Below the pieces are notes generated by a model, which was not told the DNA's origin, did no database searches, and saw only the letters and a program-made list of their open reading frames with translations. This document shows, piece by piece, positions 1-5,668 of a stretch of 8,829 bases of DNA. The DNA is from Actinomycetes bacterium (GTDB lineage Bacteria; Actinomycetota; Thermoleophilia; Solirubrobacterales; Solirubrobacteraceae). A program made the position numbers and the translations under genes. The number at the start of each line of letters is the position of its first letter. The first letter of the stretch is position 1. Location of the stretch: contig JAEYAL010000087.1 of assembly GCA_023404805.1 (NCBI GenBank), positions 1-8,829 of the forward strand. The letters are read 5' to 3'.

Positions 1-276
1 GCCAAGAGGCGTGCGGCCGCGCGGAAGAAGGCGGCGCGTGCGGCTGCCAACCGCGGCGAGTTCGCACCCGCAGGCGGTGAGTTCAGCAGCAGCGGAACGC
101 CGCGTGCGCGGGCCGCGAAGAGCACGGCGAGCGGCGCCGCGCCAGCAGCGCCGTCGGCCCCGGCAGAGGTCGCCGTGGGCGGCGATTCGGCGGGCTCCGG
201 CGTCGACGTCGCGCCCGAGTCTCCGTCGTCTCAGGCGCCGTCTTCCAGCGCCGTGAGCGACGAGTTCGGGCCCTGA
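1..276 (+). CDS. C-terminal tail of a truncated gene, low complexity, function unknown
   Basis: Reading frame 1 is open from the first base to a TGA at 274-276, giving the last 91 residues of a protein whose start and any folded domain lie outside the window. The visible part begins with a basic Ala/Arg/Lys-rich stretch (residues 1-18). It continues as an Ala/Ser/Pro/Gly-rich segment that is surely disordered. A short motif recurs: GEF at residues 19-21 and 26-28, and DEF at 87-89, just before the C-terminal Gly-Pro. No transmembrane helix or catalytic motif is visible. Third positions are mostly G/C, which supports real coding in this frame. Such tails are common on actinobacterial envelope and secreted proteins, but nothing here identifies the family. 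Confidence 0.6.
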   Translation, partial: AKRRAAARKKAARAAANRGEFAPAGGEFSSSGTPRARAAKSTASGAAPAAPSAPAEVAVGGDSAGSGVDVAPESPSSQAPSSSAVSDEFGP

Positions 277-278
277 CC

Positions 279-309
279 AGGGCTTTCCGACATGACCACA
301 GAAAACCCT
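279..309 (+). terminator. Possible weak terminator after the truncated gene
   Basis: AGGG-C-TTTC (279-287) can pair with GAAA-A-CCCT (301-309), with one mismatch in the middle and a 13-nt loop. A short T-rich stretch follows at 310-313. It begins 3 nt after the stop codon at 276. The stem is imperfect, so this is a guess based on position as much as structure. Confidence 0.3.
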
Positions 310-343
310 TTCTCCGCCACCCCGATCCGTCCGACGCGGCGCC

Positions 344-349
344 TACGGT
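344..349 (+). promoter_or_regulatory. Candidate -10 element for the 151-aa protein gene
   Basis: TACGGT matches the TANNNT pattern of an actinobacterial sigma-70-type -10. It would start transcription near 356 and leave about 30 nt of leader before the ATG at 387. I see no matching -35 hexamer 16-18 nt upstream, so confidence is low. Confidence 0.3.
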
Positions 350-386
350 GTGAGCAACCTCAGGCCACCTGAATCGACCCTACGCA

Positions 387-842
387 ATGCCTCTCTGCTT
401 CATCGAACCCCACGACGCGATCCGCGTGATCCTCGAGTCGGTGGGCCGCGAAGCGCGCCGCCAGCTCCTCGGCGAGCTCATCCGCGCTTGGGTCGACGAC
501 ATCCCCGAGGAACAGCTCGCCAGCCACTACGCCCGAGCCGTGCAGGACCTCGACGACGCCGACCTGTCGATGCTCGCCGCCTGGCACGCCTCGCTGGAGA
601 TCGGCCAGCCGATCCCGAGCCGGGACTTCCTGCTGCGCGTCTTCCCGACGCTCGGCGAGAACCGCCGTGAGGCGCTCAAGCTCGCCGCCGGCTTCCGCGG
701 CGAAGAAGCCTTCGAGTCGGGGATCTCCGAGGAGCAGGCGCTCACCACCGTCCTGCCGTCGCTCTCGCGCGGCCGAGCCGAGGAACTCGTCAACGAGTCC
801 CTCGAGCTCTACGTCTGGGACCGCATCGGCTCCGACAACTAA
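387..842 (+). CDS. Hypothetical acidic all-helical protein (151 aa)
   Basis: I do not recognise this protein. It is 151 residues, starts at the first available ATG after an in-frame TGA at 351-353, and ends with TAA. No convincing SD precedes the ATG. The sequence is rich in Glu, Asp, Leu, Ala and Arg and reads as a run of amphipathic helices (about residues 8-35, 40-70, 82-102, 113-148), with no signal peptide, membrane span or catalytic motif. The single cysteine is Cys4. The other strand is also open through part of this region, but the + frame has the expected amino-acid balance, whereas the alternatives are Arg/Ser/Pro-rich. It stands alone between the end of an upstream gene and a convergent small gene. 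It is probably a cytosolic, lineage-restricted protein. I assign no function. Confidence 0.7.
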   Translation: MPLCFIEPHDAIRVILESVGREARRQLLGELIRAWVDDIPEEQLASHYARAVQDLDDADLSMLAAWHASLEIGQPIPSRDFLLRVFPTLGENRREALKLAAGFRGEEAFESGISEEQALTTVLPSLSRGRAEELVNESLELYVWDRIGSDN

Positions 843-861
843 GGCGCTCAGCGCTTAAGCG

Positions 862-878
862 GGGGCCGCGAGCGCCCC
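862..878. terminator. Possible hairpin between convergent genes
   Basis: GGGGC (862-866) pairs with GCCCC (874-878) over a 7-nt loop in the 46-bp gap between the stop codons at 842 and 889. The preceding near-palindrome around 844-856 may also fold. There is no T-tract, so its role as a terminator is inferred from position only. Confidence 0.3.
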
Positions 879-888
879 ACGCGCGCGC

Positions 889-1092
889 CTAGCGGTGGCC
901 TGAGCGCATGTTGGGCGTGTTGTTCTTGCCCGGCACCTTGATCGCCTGAGCCGCGGCCTTCGCCTTCTGCGACGCCGACCCCTTGCTCTTGGCGATCGCG
1001 GCGATCTCCTCGAAGTCGCCCTTCAGCGAGCCCGTGCCGCCACGCTTCTCGATGGCCTGCTCTGCCTGCTTGCGAATCTTCTTGAAGTCCAT
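889..1092 (-). CDS. Small basic hypothetical protein (67 aa)
   Basis: This 67-residue protein starts with MDFKKIRKQAEQ. I chose the ATG at 1092-1090 over a longer GTG start at 1146 because the ATG has a good SD (AGGGG at 1099-1103, 6 nt spacing), and the extra N-terminus would be an Arg/Pro/Gly/His-rich stretch typical of non-coding GC-rich DNA. The protein has 15 Lys/Arg against 6 Asp/Glu. An amphipathic helix spans about residues 2-17, then a Gly-rich turn (18-25), a second helical segment (26-52), and a polar tail ending SGHR. It has no cysteine, no membrane span and no signal peptide. The general look resembles small actinobacterial stress or antitoxin-like helical proteins, but I cannot assign a family. 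It is divergent from the MIP18-family gene and convergent with the 151-aa gene, so it is monocistronic. Confidence 0.65.
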   Translation of the reverse strand: MDFKKIRKQAEQAIEKRGGTGSLKGDFEEIAAIAKSKGSASQKAKAAAQAIKVPGKNNTPNMRSGHR

Positions 1093-1098
1093 CTGGTG

Positions 1099-1103
1099 CC
1101 CCT
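1099..1103 (-). promoter_or_regulatory. Shine-Dalgarno site deciding the start of the 67-aa gene
   Basis: On the minus strand AGGGG sits 6 nt before the ATG at 1092. This is one of only two clear SD sites with good spacing in the window, and it is the main reason to prefer the short form of this protein. Confidence 0.6.
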
Positions 1104-1144
1104 GGGTTCGATGCCGCCCGCGCGGAGGCGCGCGGTGTACGCCC

Positions 1145-1150
1145 ACACTA
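1145..1150 (-). promoter_or_regulatory. Candidate -10 for the 67-aa gene
   Basis: TAGTGT on the minus strand (1150 to 1145) fits TANNNT and would give a leader of about 45 nt containing the SD. A perfect TTGACA lies only 10 nt upstream (1166 to 1161), too close to act as its -35. A TTGATC at 1177-1172 leaves 21 nt, somewhat too far. The exact promoter is therefore uncertain. Confidence 0.35.
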
Positions 1151-1232
1151 GGGCCACGGATGTCAACGCGGGATCAAGCCGCCGCAGCGGGTTCGGTCAC
1201 GCGCCGCGCACCTCGGCCGGTGATCCCGACCC

Positions 1233-1238
1233 GATACT
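1233..1238 (+). promoter_or_regulatory. -10-like element of the MIP18-family gene, leaderless arrangement
   Basis: GATACT ends 9 nt before the ATG at 1248. A start of transcription 6-8 nt downstream would fall within a few bases of the start codon, so the mRNA would be leaderless or nearly so. This agrees with the lack of an SD. No good -35 is visible. Confidence 0.45.
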
Positions 1239-1247
1239 CTGCATCCC

Positions 1248-1544
1248 ATGGCGACCGTTGACGAAGTCGAAGAAGCCCTCACCAACGTCATCGACCCCGA
1301 ACTCGGGCTCGACTTCGTGGAGCTCGGCCTCATCTACGGCATCGAAGTCGAAGGCACCCACTGCAACGTGACCTTCACGCTGACGTCGCCGGGCTGCCCG
1401 ATCGGCCCGCAGGTGTCGGAGCAGATCGAAGAGTTCGCCACCGAACTCGACGGCATCGACACCGTGGCGACGAACCTCGTCTTCACGCCGCCGTGGACGC
1501 CCGACCGCATGTCGGAAGACGCGAAGTTCGCCCTCGGCTACTAG
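1248..1544 (+). CDS. MIP18/DUF59 family Fe-S cluster assembly factor (SufT/PaaD-like)
   Basis: This 98-residue protein is a complete single-domain member of the MIP18 (DUF59) family, whose members help mature or deliver iron-sulfur clusters to client proteins in the cytosol (bacterial SufT, the PaaD domain, eukaryotic CIA2). The family marks are clear: an N-terminal helix, the DPELGLDFVELGLIYGI segment (residues 16-32) with the acidic DPE, the TSPGCP loop with the conserved reactive cysteine (Cys50), and the typical C-terminal FTPPWTPDRMSEDAKFALG run (79-97). Length is usual for the stand-alone form. The start ATG lies just after a -10-like GATACT, suggesting a leaderless mRNA. Unlike many actinobacterial sufT genes it is not inside a visible suf operon. 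It stands alone, divergent from a small gene and convergent with a lipid-related pair. PaaD itself is unlikely because no phenylacetate genes are near. IspH, a 4Fe-4S enzyme, lies about 3 kb away, but a client link is only speculation. Confidence 0.9.
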   Translation: MATVDEVEEALTNVIDPELGLDFVELGLIYGIEVEGTHCNVTFTLTSPGCPIGPQVSEQIEEFATELDGIDTVATNLVFTPPWTPDRMSEDAKFALGY

Positions 1545-1550
1545 CCCCTG

Positions 1551-1583
1551 CCGCCTGGCCCACGCTGCTCAGCGTGGTGGCGG
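1551..1583. terminator. Bidirectional terminator hairpin between convergent genes
   Basis: CCACGCT (1560-1566) and AGCGTGG (1571-1577) form a perfect 7-bp stem with a GCTC loop. It is extended by outer pairing of CCGCC (1551-1555) with GGCGG (1579-1583) across a small bulge. It fills the 49-bp gap between the MIP18-family gene stop and the membrane-protein stop, so it can serve both strands. No long T-tract is present, as is common for actinobacterial terminators. Confidence 0.65.
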
Positions 1584-1593
1584 GGCGCTGGCG

Positions 1594-2022
1594 TCAGACG
1601 CGCTGGTAACGGCCGGCGTTGGCGGCGCCTTTGAACGCGCGGGCAGCGCGGATCGAGCCCACCACGCCGTGCACGCTCTTCTGGTCGACGACCAGCCCTG
1701 ACGCCTTGTCGCGCAGCAGCACCGTGTGCTGTTTGATGCCGACCACCAGCGCGAAGATCATCAGCGGGATCACCAAGGCGACCAGCAGCGCCAGCTCGGC
1801 GACGAACAGCAGCATCGGAAGCAGCACGAGCACCAGCAGGACCGCGAGCACGATCAGGCCGAGGACGGCGAAGATGCCGAAGTCGTCGCCGCCCATGTCT
1901 CCGAGGCCGCCGAGGTCGCTGCCGCTGCCCGCGTCACCGCGGAACTTCGGCTTCCACCCGATGCTCGGCAGGTGCCGCTCGATGGCGAACTCCTGCCCGA
2001 GGCTCGTCCGGAACGAGGTCAC
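1594..2022 (-). CDS. Two-helix membrane protein translated with the acyltransferase
   Basis: This 142-residue protein starts with GTG at 2022-2020, which overlaps the TGA of the upstream acyltransferase gene (GTGA, 4 nt). That is a classic arrangement for translational coupling, and no separate SD is evident. Residues 1-30 are soluble and partly basic. Residues 31-48 are a flexible Gly/Asp-rich linker. Residues 49-73 and 75-96 are strongly hydrophobic, forming two transmembrane helices in a hairpin, with Glu76 at the turn. The tail (97-142) is basic and should face the cytosol by the positive-inside rule, which would put the N-terminus in the cytosol too. I do not recognise the family. Its tie to the acyltransferase suggests a role at the membrane in lipid synthesis or handling, for instance as an anchor, but that is inference from gene order alone. 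Confidence 0.75.
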   Translation of the reverse strand: MTSFRTSLGQEFAIERHLPSIGWKPKFRGDAGSGSDLGGLGDMGGDDFGIFAVLGLIVLAVLLVLVLLPMLLFVAELALLVALVIPLMIFALVVGIKQHTVLLRDKASGLVVDQKSVHGVVGSIRAARAFKGAANAGRYQRV

Positions 2023-3440
2023 GCCGCGGAGCCGTCGGAGCCCTGGTGCTCGTGCGCGAGGCGGACCAGCTCCGCGAGCGACTCGGTGATGCCGTCCGAA
2101 ATCACGTCGATGTCGGGGATCGTGTCGAAGTCGGCGAGGAGCCCGAAGTCGAGCCCGCCGTCGTACGAGAACACGGCGACCGACAGGCCATGGCCGTTGG
2201 GCAGGAACGCGATGGGGAAGATGTCGAGCAGCTTGCGCCCGACCATGTAGAGCGGCAGCTGCGGGCCCGGCACGTTCGTCACGAGCAGGTTGAAGAAATG
2301 TGTGGAGAACTGCAGGCGCGAGGCCTGCGCGAGCAGCGTCGGCGGGGCGAGGTTCTGCACGCTGGCGAGCACGCCAGCGCCGAGCGCCTGGCCGGAGGCC
2401 TTGAGCTCGTCCATCGCCTGGCGCACGATCAGGTAGCGGTCGAGCGCGTCATCGACATAGACGGGCAGCGGCCCCTGCATCACCGCGAGTTTGTTGCCGA
2501 ACTCGCCGCGCTCGGCGTCGGCGCGCACCGAGACCGGCACGAGGGCACGCAGCTCCAGGCCTTCGGTGCGGACGCCGCGCGACAGCAGCCACTTGCGCAG
2601 CGCGCCGGTGACGATCGTGACGACGACGTCGTTGATCGAGCCCCCGAAGGTGTTCTTCACGAGGCGCAGGTCGGTGAGCTGCGTGCGCACGCCGCGGTAG
2701 CGGCGGTGCGGACCGGCCAGCTGGTTGAGCGGCGACGACGGCGCAGGCGCGAGCGACGCCCACGCGATCGAGCCGACGCCGCGCGCCGCCTCGCGGACCT
2801 TGCGTGCGGCCTGTTCCGGCTGCGAGACCGCCTGCAGCGCCGTCGTGGCGGCACCGATCAGGTCGCGCGCGGTGCCCTGGAGCGAGCGGCCGAGCAGGTC
2901 GACCGCACCCGGCGTGGGCTGCGGGCTCCACGGTTTGAGGTCGGGCTCCTCGGGCATCTCGGGCCCGAGCGTGCAGAGCACCGTCGCGAGGTCGACGCCG
3001 GAGATGCCGTCGATCAGCGCGTGGTGCGTCTTGGAGATCAGCGCGAAGCGGTTGTCTTCGAGGCCCTCGACGATCCACAGCTCCCAGAGCGGGCGGCCGC
3101 GGTCGAGACGCTGGGAGAAGATCCGCGCCGCGAGCTTCGTGAGCTCCTCCTCGCTGCCCGGCGACGGGAGCGCCGTGTGGCGGATGTGGTCCTCGATGTC
3201 GAACGACTCGTCGTCGATCCAGTACGGGCGGCCCGACTCGCGCGGCGGGTAGTGCAGACGCTGGCGGTAGCGCGGCACCAGGTGGATGCGCATGCGGACC
3301 GAGTCGAGCACGTCGGCGAGCTCGGGCGGCGGCCCTTCACAGACGGCGATCGCGCCGATGTGCATCAGCGCGGCATCGTCCTCCTGGTGCAGAAAACCCG
3401 CGTCGGTTCCGCTGAGCTGGTCCAGGTGCTGCTGCGCCAC
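2019..3440 (-). CDS. WS/DGAT family acyltransferase (wax ester synthase / diacylglycerol acyltransferase)
   Basis: This 473-residue protein has the usual length and full architecture of the bacterial wax ester synthase/acyl-CoA:diacylglycerol acyltransferase family, which moves the acyl group of acyl-CoA to diacylglycerol or a long-chain alcohol at the membrane to make triacylglycerol or wax esters. The family N-terminus (LDQLSGTDAGFLHQE, residues 6-20) is present. The catalytic HHxxxDG motif is intact as HHALIDG (139-145), preceded by the PLWELWIVEGL segment (117-127). Downstream are the conserved NDVVVTIVTGALRKWL (270-285) and NVPGP (389-393) regions. The start is GTG at 3440-3438. An in-frame TAG lies 12-10 nt upstream inside a -10-like TAGGAT, so no longer start exists and the mRNA is probably leaderless. 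The gene heads a unit with the membrane-protein gene that overlaps its stop. Actinobacteria often carry several such paralogs, and substrate preference cannot be read from sequence. Confidence 0.93.
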   Translation of the reverse strand: MAQQHLDQLSGTDAGFLHQEDDAALMHIGAIAVCEGPPPELADVLDSVRMRIHLVPRYRQRLHYPPRESGRPYWIDDESFDIEDHIRHTALPSPGSEEELTKLAARIFSQRLDRGRPLWELWIVEGLEDNRFALISKTHHALIDGISGVDLATVLCTLGPEMPEEPDLKPWSPQPTPGAVDLLGRSLQGTARDLIGAATTALQAVSQPEQAARKVREAARGVGSIAWASLAPAPSSPLNQLAGPHRRYRGVRTQLTDLRLVKNTFGGSINDVVVTIVTGALRKWLLSRGVRTEGLELRALVPVSVRADAERGEFGNKLAVMQGPLPVYVDDALDRYLIVRQAMDELKASGQALGAGVLASVQNLAPPTLLAQASRLQFSTHFFNLLVTNVPGPQLPLYMVGRKLLDIFPIAFLPNGHGLSVAVFSYDGGLDFGLLADFDTIPDIDVISDGITESLAELVRLAHEHQGSDGSAA

Positions 3441-3446
3441 GACGCG

Positions 3447-3452
3447 ATCCTA
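3447..3452 (-). promoter_or_regulatory. -10-like element of the acyltransferase gene, leaderless arrangement
   Basis: TAGGAT on the minus strand ends 6 nt before the GTG at 3440, so transcription would start at or within a base or two of the start codon. Its TAG is an in-frame stop, which fixes the start. No clear -35 is visible. AGGAT could alternatively be read as a weak SD. Confidence 0.5.
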
Positions 3453-3568
3453 ACCGTGAGCGCGGGCGCAGGTCGCACGGTCGGTCACACAGGCCCGGCC
3501 GGCATCTGCTGGACCTCGCGGTACCCGCCGCCGGAGGCGCTTTGGGCTTGGACGCAGCGGCGATGTGC

Positions 3569-3574
3569 GACGCT
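3569..3574 (+). promoter_or_regulatory. Weak -10-like element of the M28 peptidase gene
   Basis: GACGCT ends 6 nt before the ATG at 3581, the same spacing as at the acyltransferase and thioredoxin-like genes. Only the A at position 2 and the T at position 6 fit the consensus. TTGGAC (3548-3553) is a possible -35, but the 15-nt spacing is short. Confidence 0.3.
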
Positions 3575-3580
3575 GAACGG

Positions 3581-4546
3581 ATGAGCGAGCCCGGCAGCGA
3601 CTCGGGCGACGAGCCCGCCAAGCTCTCGTACCGCGTGCTCGTGATCGTGTTGATCGCGCAGTTCGTGATCGGCGCAGCGCTGCTGACGTGGGTGGCGATC
3701 GGGCGTCCGGTCCCCGGCATGGCCAAGGAAGCGCAGACGGGTCCGGCCGGCACGGTCGCCCCGCGCGCGAAGGTGAACCGGTTCGACGGCCGCCGCGCGT
3801 TCAAGCTGCTCCAGCGGCAAGTGCGGGTCTACGGCCCGCGCCCGGCGGGATCCGATGCCTCGCGGCGCCTGGGCGACGAGCTGGTGAAGAAGCTGCCGGG
3901 CGGCGAGTTCGAGGAGGTCCCCGGAGGCCTGCGGAACATCGTGGGCACGCTGTCTGGCACCTCGCCGCCGATCGTGATCGGCGCGCACTACGACACCGAA
4001 GCCACCATCCCCGGCCACGTCGGCGCCAACGACGGCGCCGCTGGAACGGCGGCGGTCGTCGAGCTGGCACGGGCCCTCGCGAAGGCCGACCGCGGTCCGA
4101 GCGCGCCTGAGCTGCGATTCGTCCTGTTCGACGGTGAGGAGGAGCCGGCGGGCGCCGAAGACGAGCCGTTTGAAGAGGTCGGGCTGCGCGGCTCCAAGGT
4201 CGAAGCCGAGCGCGCGCCAGCGCCGCGCGCGATGGTGCTGCTCGACTACATCGCCGAGAAGAACGGCATGCACCTGCCGCGCGAGAGCAACTCCGACCGC
4301 GAGCTGTGGAAGCGCCTGCGCGCCGCATCGCAAGAGGTCGGCACCCAGGCGCTCTTCCCGAAGCAGTCGACGATCGCGATCATCGACGACCACGTGCCGT
4401 TCATCCGCAAGGGCGTCCCGTCGATCGACCTCATCGACTTCGACTACCCCCAGCGCGACAGCACGTCCGACGACCTGCGGCACGTGAGCGAGCGCAGCCT
4501 CGACGCCGTCGGCGAGACGGTGCTGCAGCTGCTGCGCACCTGGTAG
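3581..4546 (+). CDS. Membrane-anchored M28 family metallopeptidase, glutaminyl-cyclase-like
   Basis: This 321-residue protein has a short polar N-terminus, one transmembrane helix (about residues 17-40) and an extracytoplasmic M28 (aminopeptidase Y / glutaminyl cyclase) domain from about 70 to the end. The zinc-site motifs are GAHYDTE (134-140, ligand His136), GANDGAAGTA (148-157, bridging Asp151), LFDGEEE (182-188, catalytic and ligand glutamates), MVLLDYI (218-224, Asp222) and DDHVPFIRKGVPSIDLIDFDYP (269-290). The last two and the LFDGEE block resemble glutaminyl cyclases more than plain aminopeptidases. The final ligand, normally His in a W/Y-H-T motif followed by xxD, appears as Asp293 (QRDSTSDD), so the metal site may be altered. 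I start at ATG 3581. A TTG at 3542 and ATG at 3563 are also in frame, but they add only a short segment and lack an SD. The gene is divergent from the acyltransferase and upstream of ispH, separated from it by hairpins. Substrate unknown. Confidence 0.85.
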   Translation: MSEPGSDSGDEPAKLSYRVLVIVLIAQFVIGAALLTWVAIGRPVPGMAKEAQTGPAGTVAPRAKVNRFDGRRAFKLLQRQVRVYGPRPAGSDASRRLGDELVKKLPGGEFEEVPGGLRNIVGTLSGTSPPIVIGAHYDTEATIPGHVGANDGAAGTAAVVELARALAKADRGPSAPELRFVLFDGEEEPAGAEDEPFEEVGLRGSKVEAERAPAPRAMVLLDYIAEKNGMHLPRESNSDRELWKRLRAASQEVGTQALFPKQSTIAIIDDHVPFIRKGVPSIDLIDFDYPQRDSTSDDLRHVSERSLDAVGETVLQLLRTW

Positions 4547-4549
4547 GCG

Positions 4550-4566
4550 CGGCGGGCGGCCCGCCG
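4550..4566 (+). terminator. Hairpin terminator after the M28 peptidase gene
   Basis: CGGCGGG (4550-4556) and CCCGCCG (4560-4566) form a perfect 7-bp GC stem with a CGG loop, starting 4 nt after the stop codon. No T-tract follows. Confidence 0.5.
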
Positions 4567-4611
4567 ACGCCCGGCATGGCGGGTCGGGCCACGCGGCAGC
4601 CGGGGCTGGAC

Positions 4612-4629
4612 GGCCCGCCCGGACGGGCC
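4612..4629 (+). terminator. Second GC hairpin in the peptidase-ispH gap
   Basis: GGCCCG (4612-4617) pairs with CGGGCC (4624-4629) over a 6-nt loop. It lies between the first hairpin and the ispH promoter, and could be a back-up terminator or simply a GC-rich palindrome. Confidence 0.3.
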
Positions 4630-4673
4630 CTGGGTGTGTGCGGACATGCGTCGCGGAGGCCGCGCGTTCTGCC

Positions 4674-4679
4674 TACACT
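4674..4679 (+). promoter_or_regulatory. -10 element of ispH
   Basis: TACACT fits TANNNT well and ends 8 nt before the ATG at 4688, placing the transcript start within 1-2 bases of the start codon. The G-rich GAGGGGAG between them could act as an SD only if transcription starts further upstream. No clear -35 is seen. Confidence 0.5.
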
Positions 4680-4687
4680 GAGGGGAG

Positions 4688-5647
4688 ATGTCGATCGAAA
4701 AGATCCTGCTCGCCTGCCCGCGCGGGTACTGCGCGGGCGTCAGCCGCGCCGTCGAGACCGTGGAGCGCGCCCTCGACCTGCATGGCGCGCCCGTCTACGT
4801 GCGCAAGGAGATCGTGCACAACAAACACGTCGTCGAGACGCTGCGCGACCGCGGCGCGATCTTCGTCGACGAGCTCGTCGATGAGATTCCCGAGGGCGCC
4901 ATCACCGTCTTCTCCGCGCACGGCGTCTCGCCGGCGGTCCACGCCGACGCGGCGCGGCGCCAGCTGCAGACGATCGACGCGACTTGCCCGCTCGTCACGA
5001 AGGTCCACCGCGAGGCCGTGAAGTTCGCGGCCGACGGCTACACCATCGTCTTCATCGGCCATGGCGGCCACGAAGAGGTCGAGGGCACGATGGGCGAGGC
5101 TCCCGAGAGCATGGTGCTCGTCGAGACCGAGGCCGACGTCGACACGCTCGACTTCCCCGAGGACGCGAAGCTCGCGTACCTCTCGCAGACGACGCTCGCC
5201 GTCACGGAGACGCGCGACATCATCGCTCGGCTGCGTGAGCGCTTCCCGAGCATCGTGGGCCCGCGCACCGACGACATTTGTTACGCGACGACCAACCGCC
5301 AGGCGGCGGTCAAGGAGCTCGCTCCGCACTGCGACCTCGTGCTCGTGCTCGGCTCGCAGAACTCCTCGAACTCCAAGCGCCTCGTCGAGGTCGCGAAGGA
5401 GAACGGCGCGGCGTCGCACCTGATCGACAACGAGTCGCAGGTCGACGAGGCGTGGCTCGATGGCGTCGCGACCATCGGGATCACGTCGGGCGCTTCGGCT
5501 CCCGAGGAGCTGGTCGAGCGGCTCGTCGCCTTCTTGCGTGAGCGCGGCGCGCCGGAGCCCGAAGACTTCGAGGTGCTCCGCGAAGACGTGCGCTTCATGC
5601 TCCCCAAGGAGATCCGCAAGGGCATGGCCGCCGTCGCCGAGCGGTAG
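4688..5647 (+). CDS. ispH: 4-hydroxy-3-methylbut-2-enyl diphosphate reductase (IspH/LytB)
   Basis: This 319-residue protein is full-length IspH, the last enzyme of the MEP pathway. It reduces HMBPP to IPP and DMAPP in the cytosol using a 4Fe-4S cluster. All key residues are in place: the three cluster cysteines Cys10 (in LLACPRGYCAGV), Cys100 (DATCPLVTKVH) and Cys198 (DDICYATTNRQ); the substrate-binding histidines His44 (VHNKH), His78 (SAHGVSP) and His128 with catalytic Glu130 (GHEEVEGTMGE); the SQTTLAV threonine (about Thr168); the SSN triad at 226-228 (GSQNSSNSKRL); and Ser270 (TSGASAPEELV). The start is secure, because an in-frame TGA lies only 7-9 nt upstream of the ATG. A -10-like TACACT just before it suggests a nearly leaderless transcript. 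A metallophosphoesterase gene follows after 21 nt, probably in the same operon. Isoprenoid units feed quinones, carotenoids and the undecaprenyl or decaprenyl carriers of the cell wall. Confidence 0.97.
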   Translation: MSIEKILLACPRGYCAGVSRAVETVERALDLHGAPVYVRKEIVHNKHVVETLRDRGAIFVDELVDEIPEGAITVFSAHGVSPAVHADAARRQLQTIDATCPLVTKVHREAVKFAADGYTIVFIGHGGHEEVEGTMGEAPESMVLVETEADVDTLDFPEDAKLAYLSQTTLAVTETRDIIARLRERFPSIVGPRTDDICYATTNRQAAVKELAPHCDLVLVLGSQNSSNSKRLVEVAKENGAASHLIDNESQVDEAWLDGVATIGITSGASAPEELVERLVAFLRERGAPEPEDFEVLREDVRFMLPKEIRKGMAAVAER

Positions 5648-5668
5648 CCGCGCCGAGGCGCTCCGCAC

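Noticed and set aside
292..372. 26-aa frame between the truncated gene and the 151-aa gene, starting MTTENPFSATPIRP, as a leader peptide
   Set aside because: No SD, no run of a single regulatory amino acid, no attenuator structure, and the -10-like TACGGT lies inside it. Chance is the simpler view.
3542..3580. TTG start extending the M28 peptidase by 13 residues
   Set aside because: Rare start codon with no SD. The ATG at 3581 fits the spacing seen at other starts here. It cannot be fully excluded without N-terminal data.
2046..3584. 512-codon open frame on the + strand antisense to the acyltransferase
   Set aside because: It is Arg/Glu/Val-heavy with no domain, and is a product of GC-rich codon bias. 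The minus strand holds the intact WS/DGAT family motifs.
3485..4483. 332-codon open frame on the minus strand opposite the M28 gene
   Set aside because: Composition is that of an antisense shadow, and the + strand has all but one of the expected M28 metal-site residues in order.
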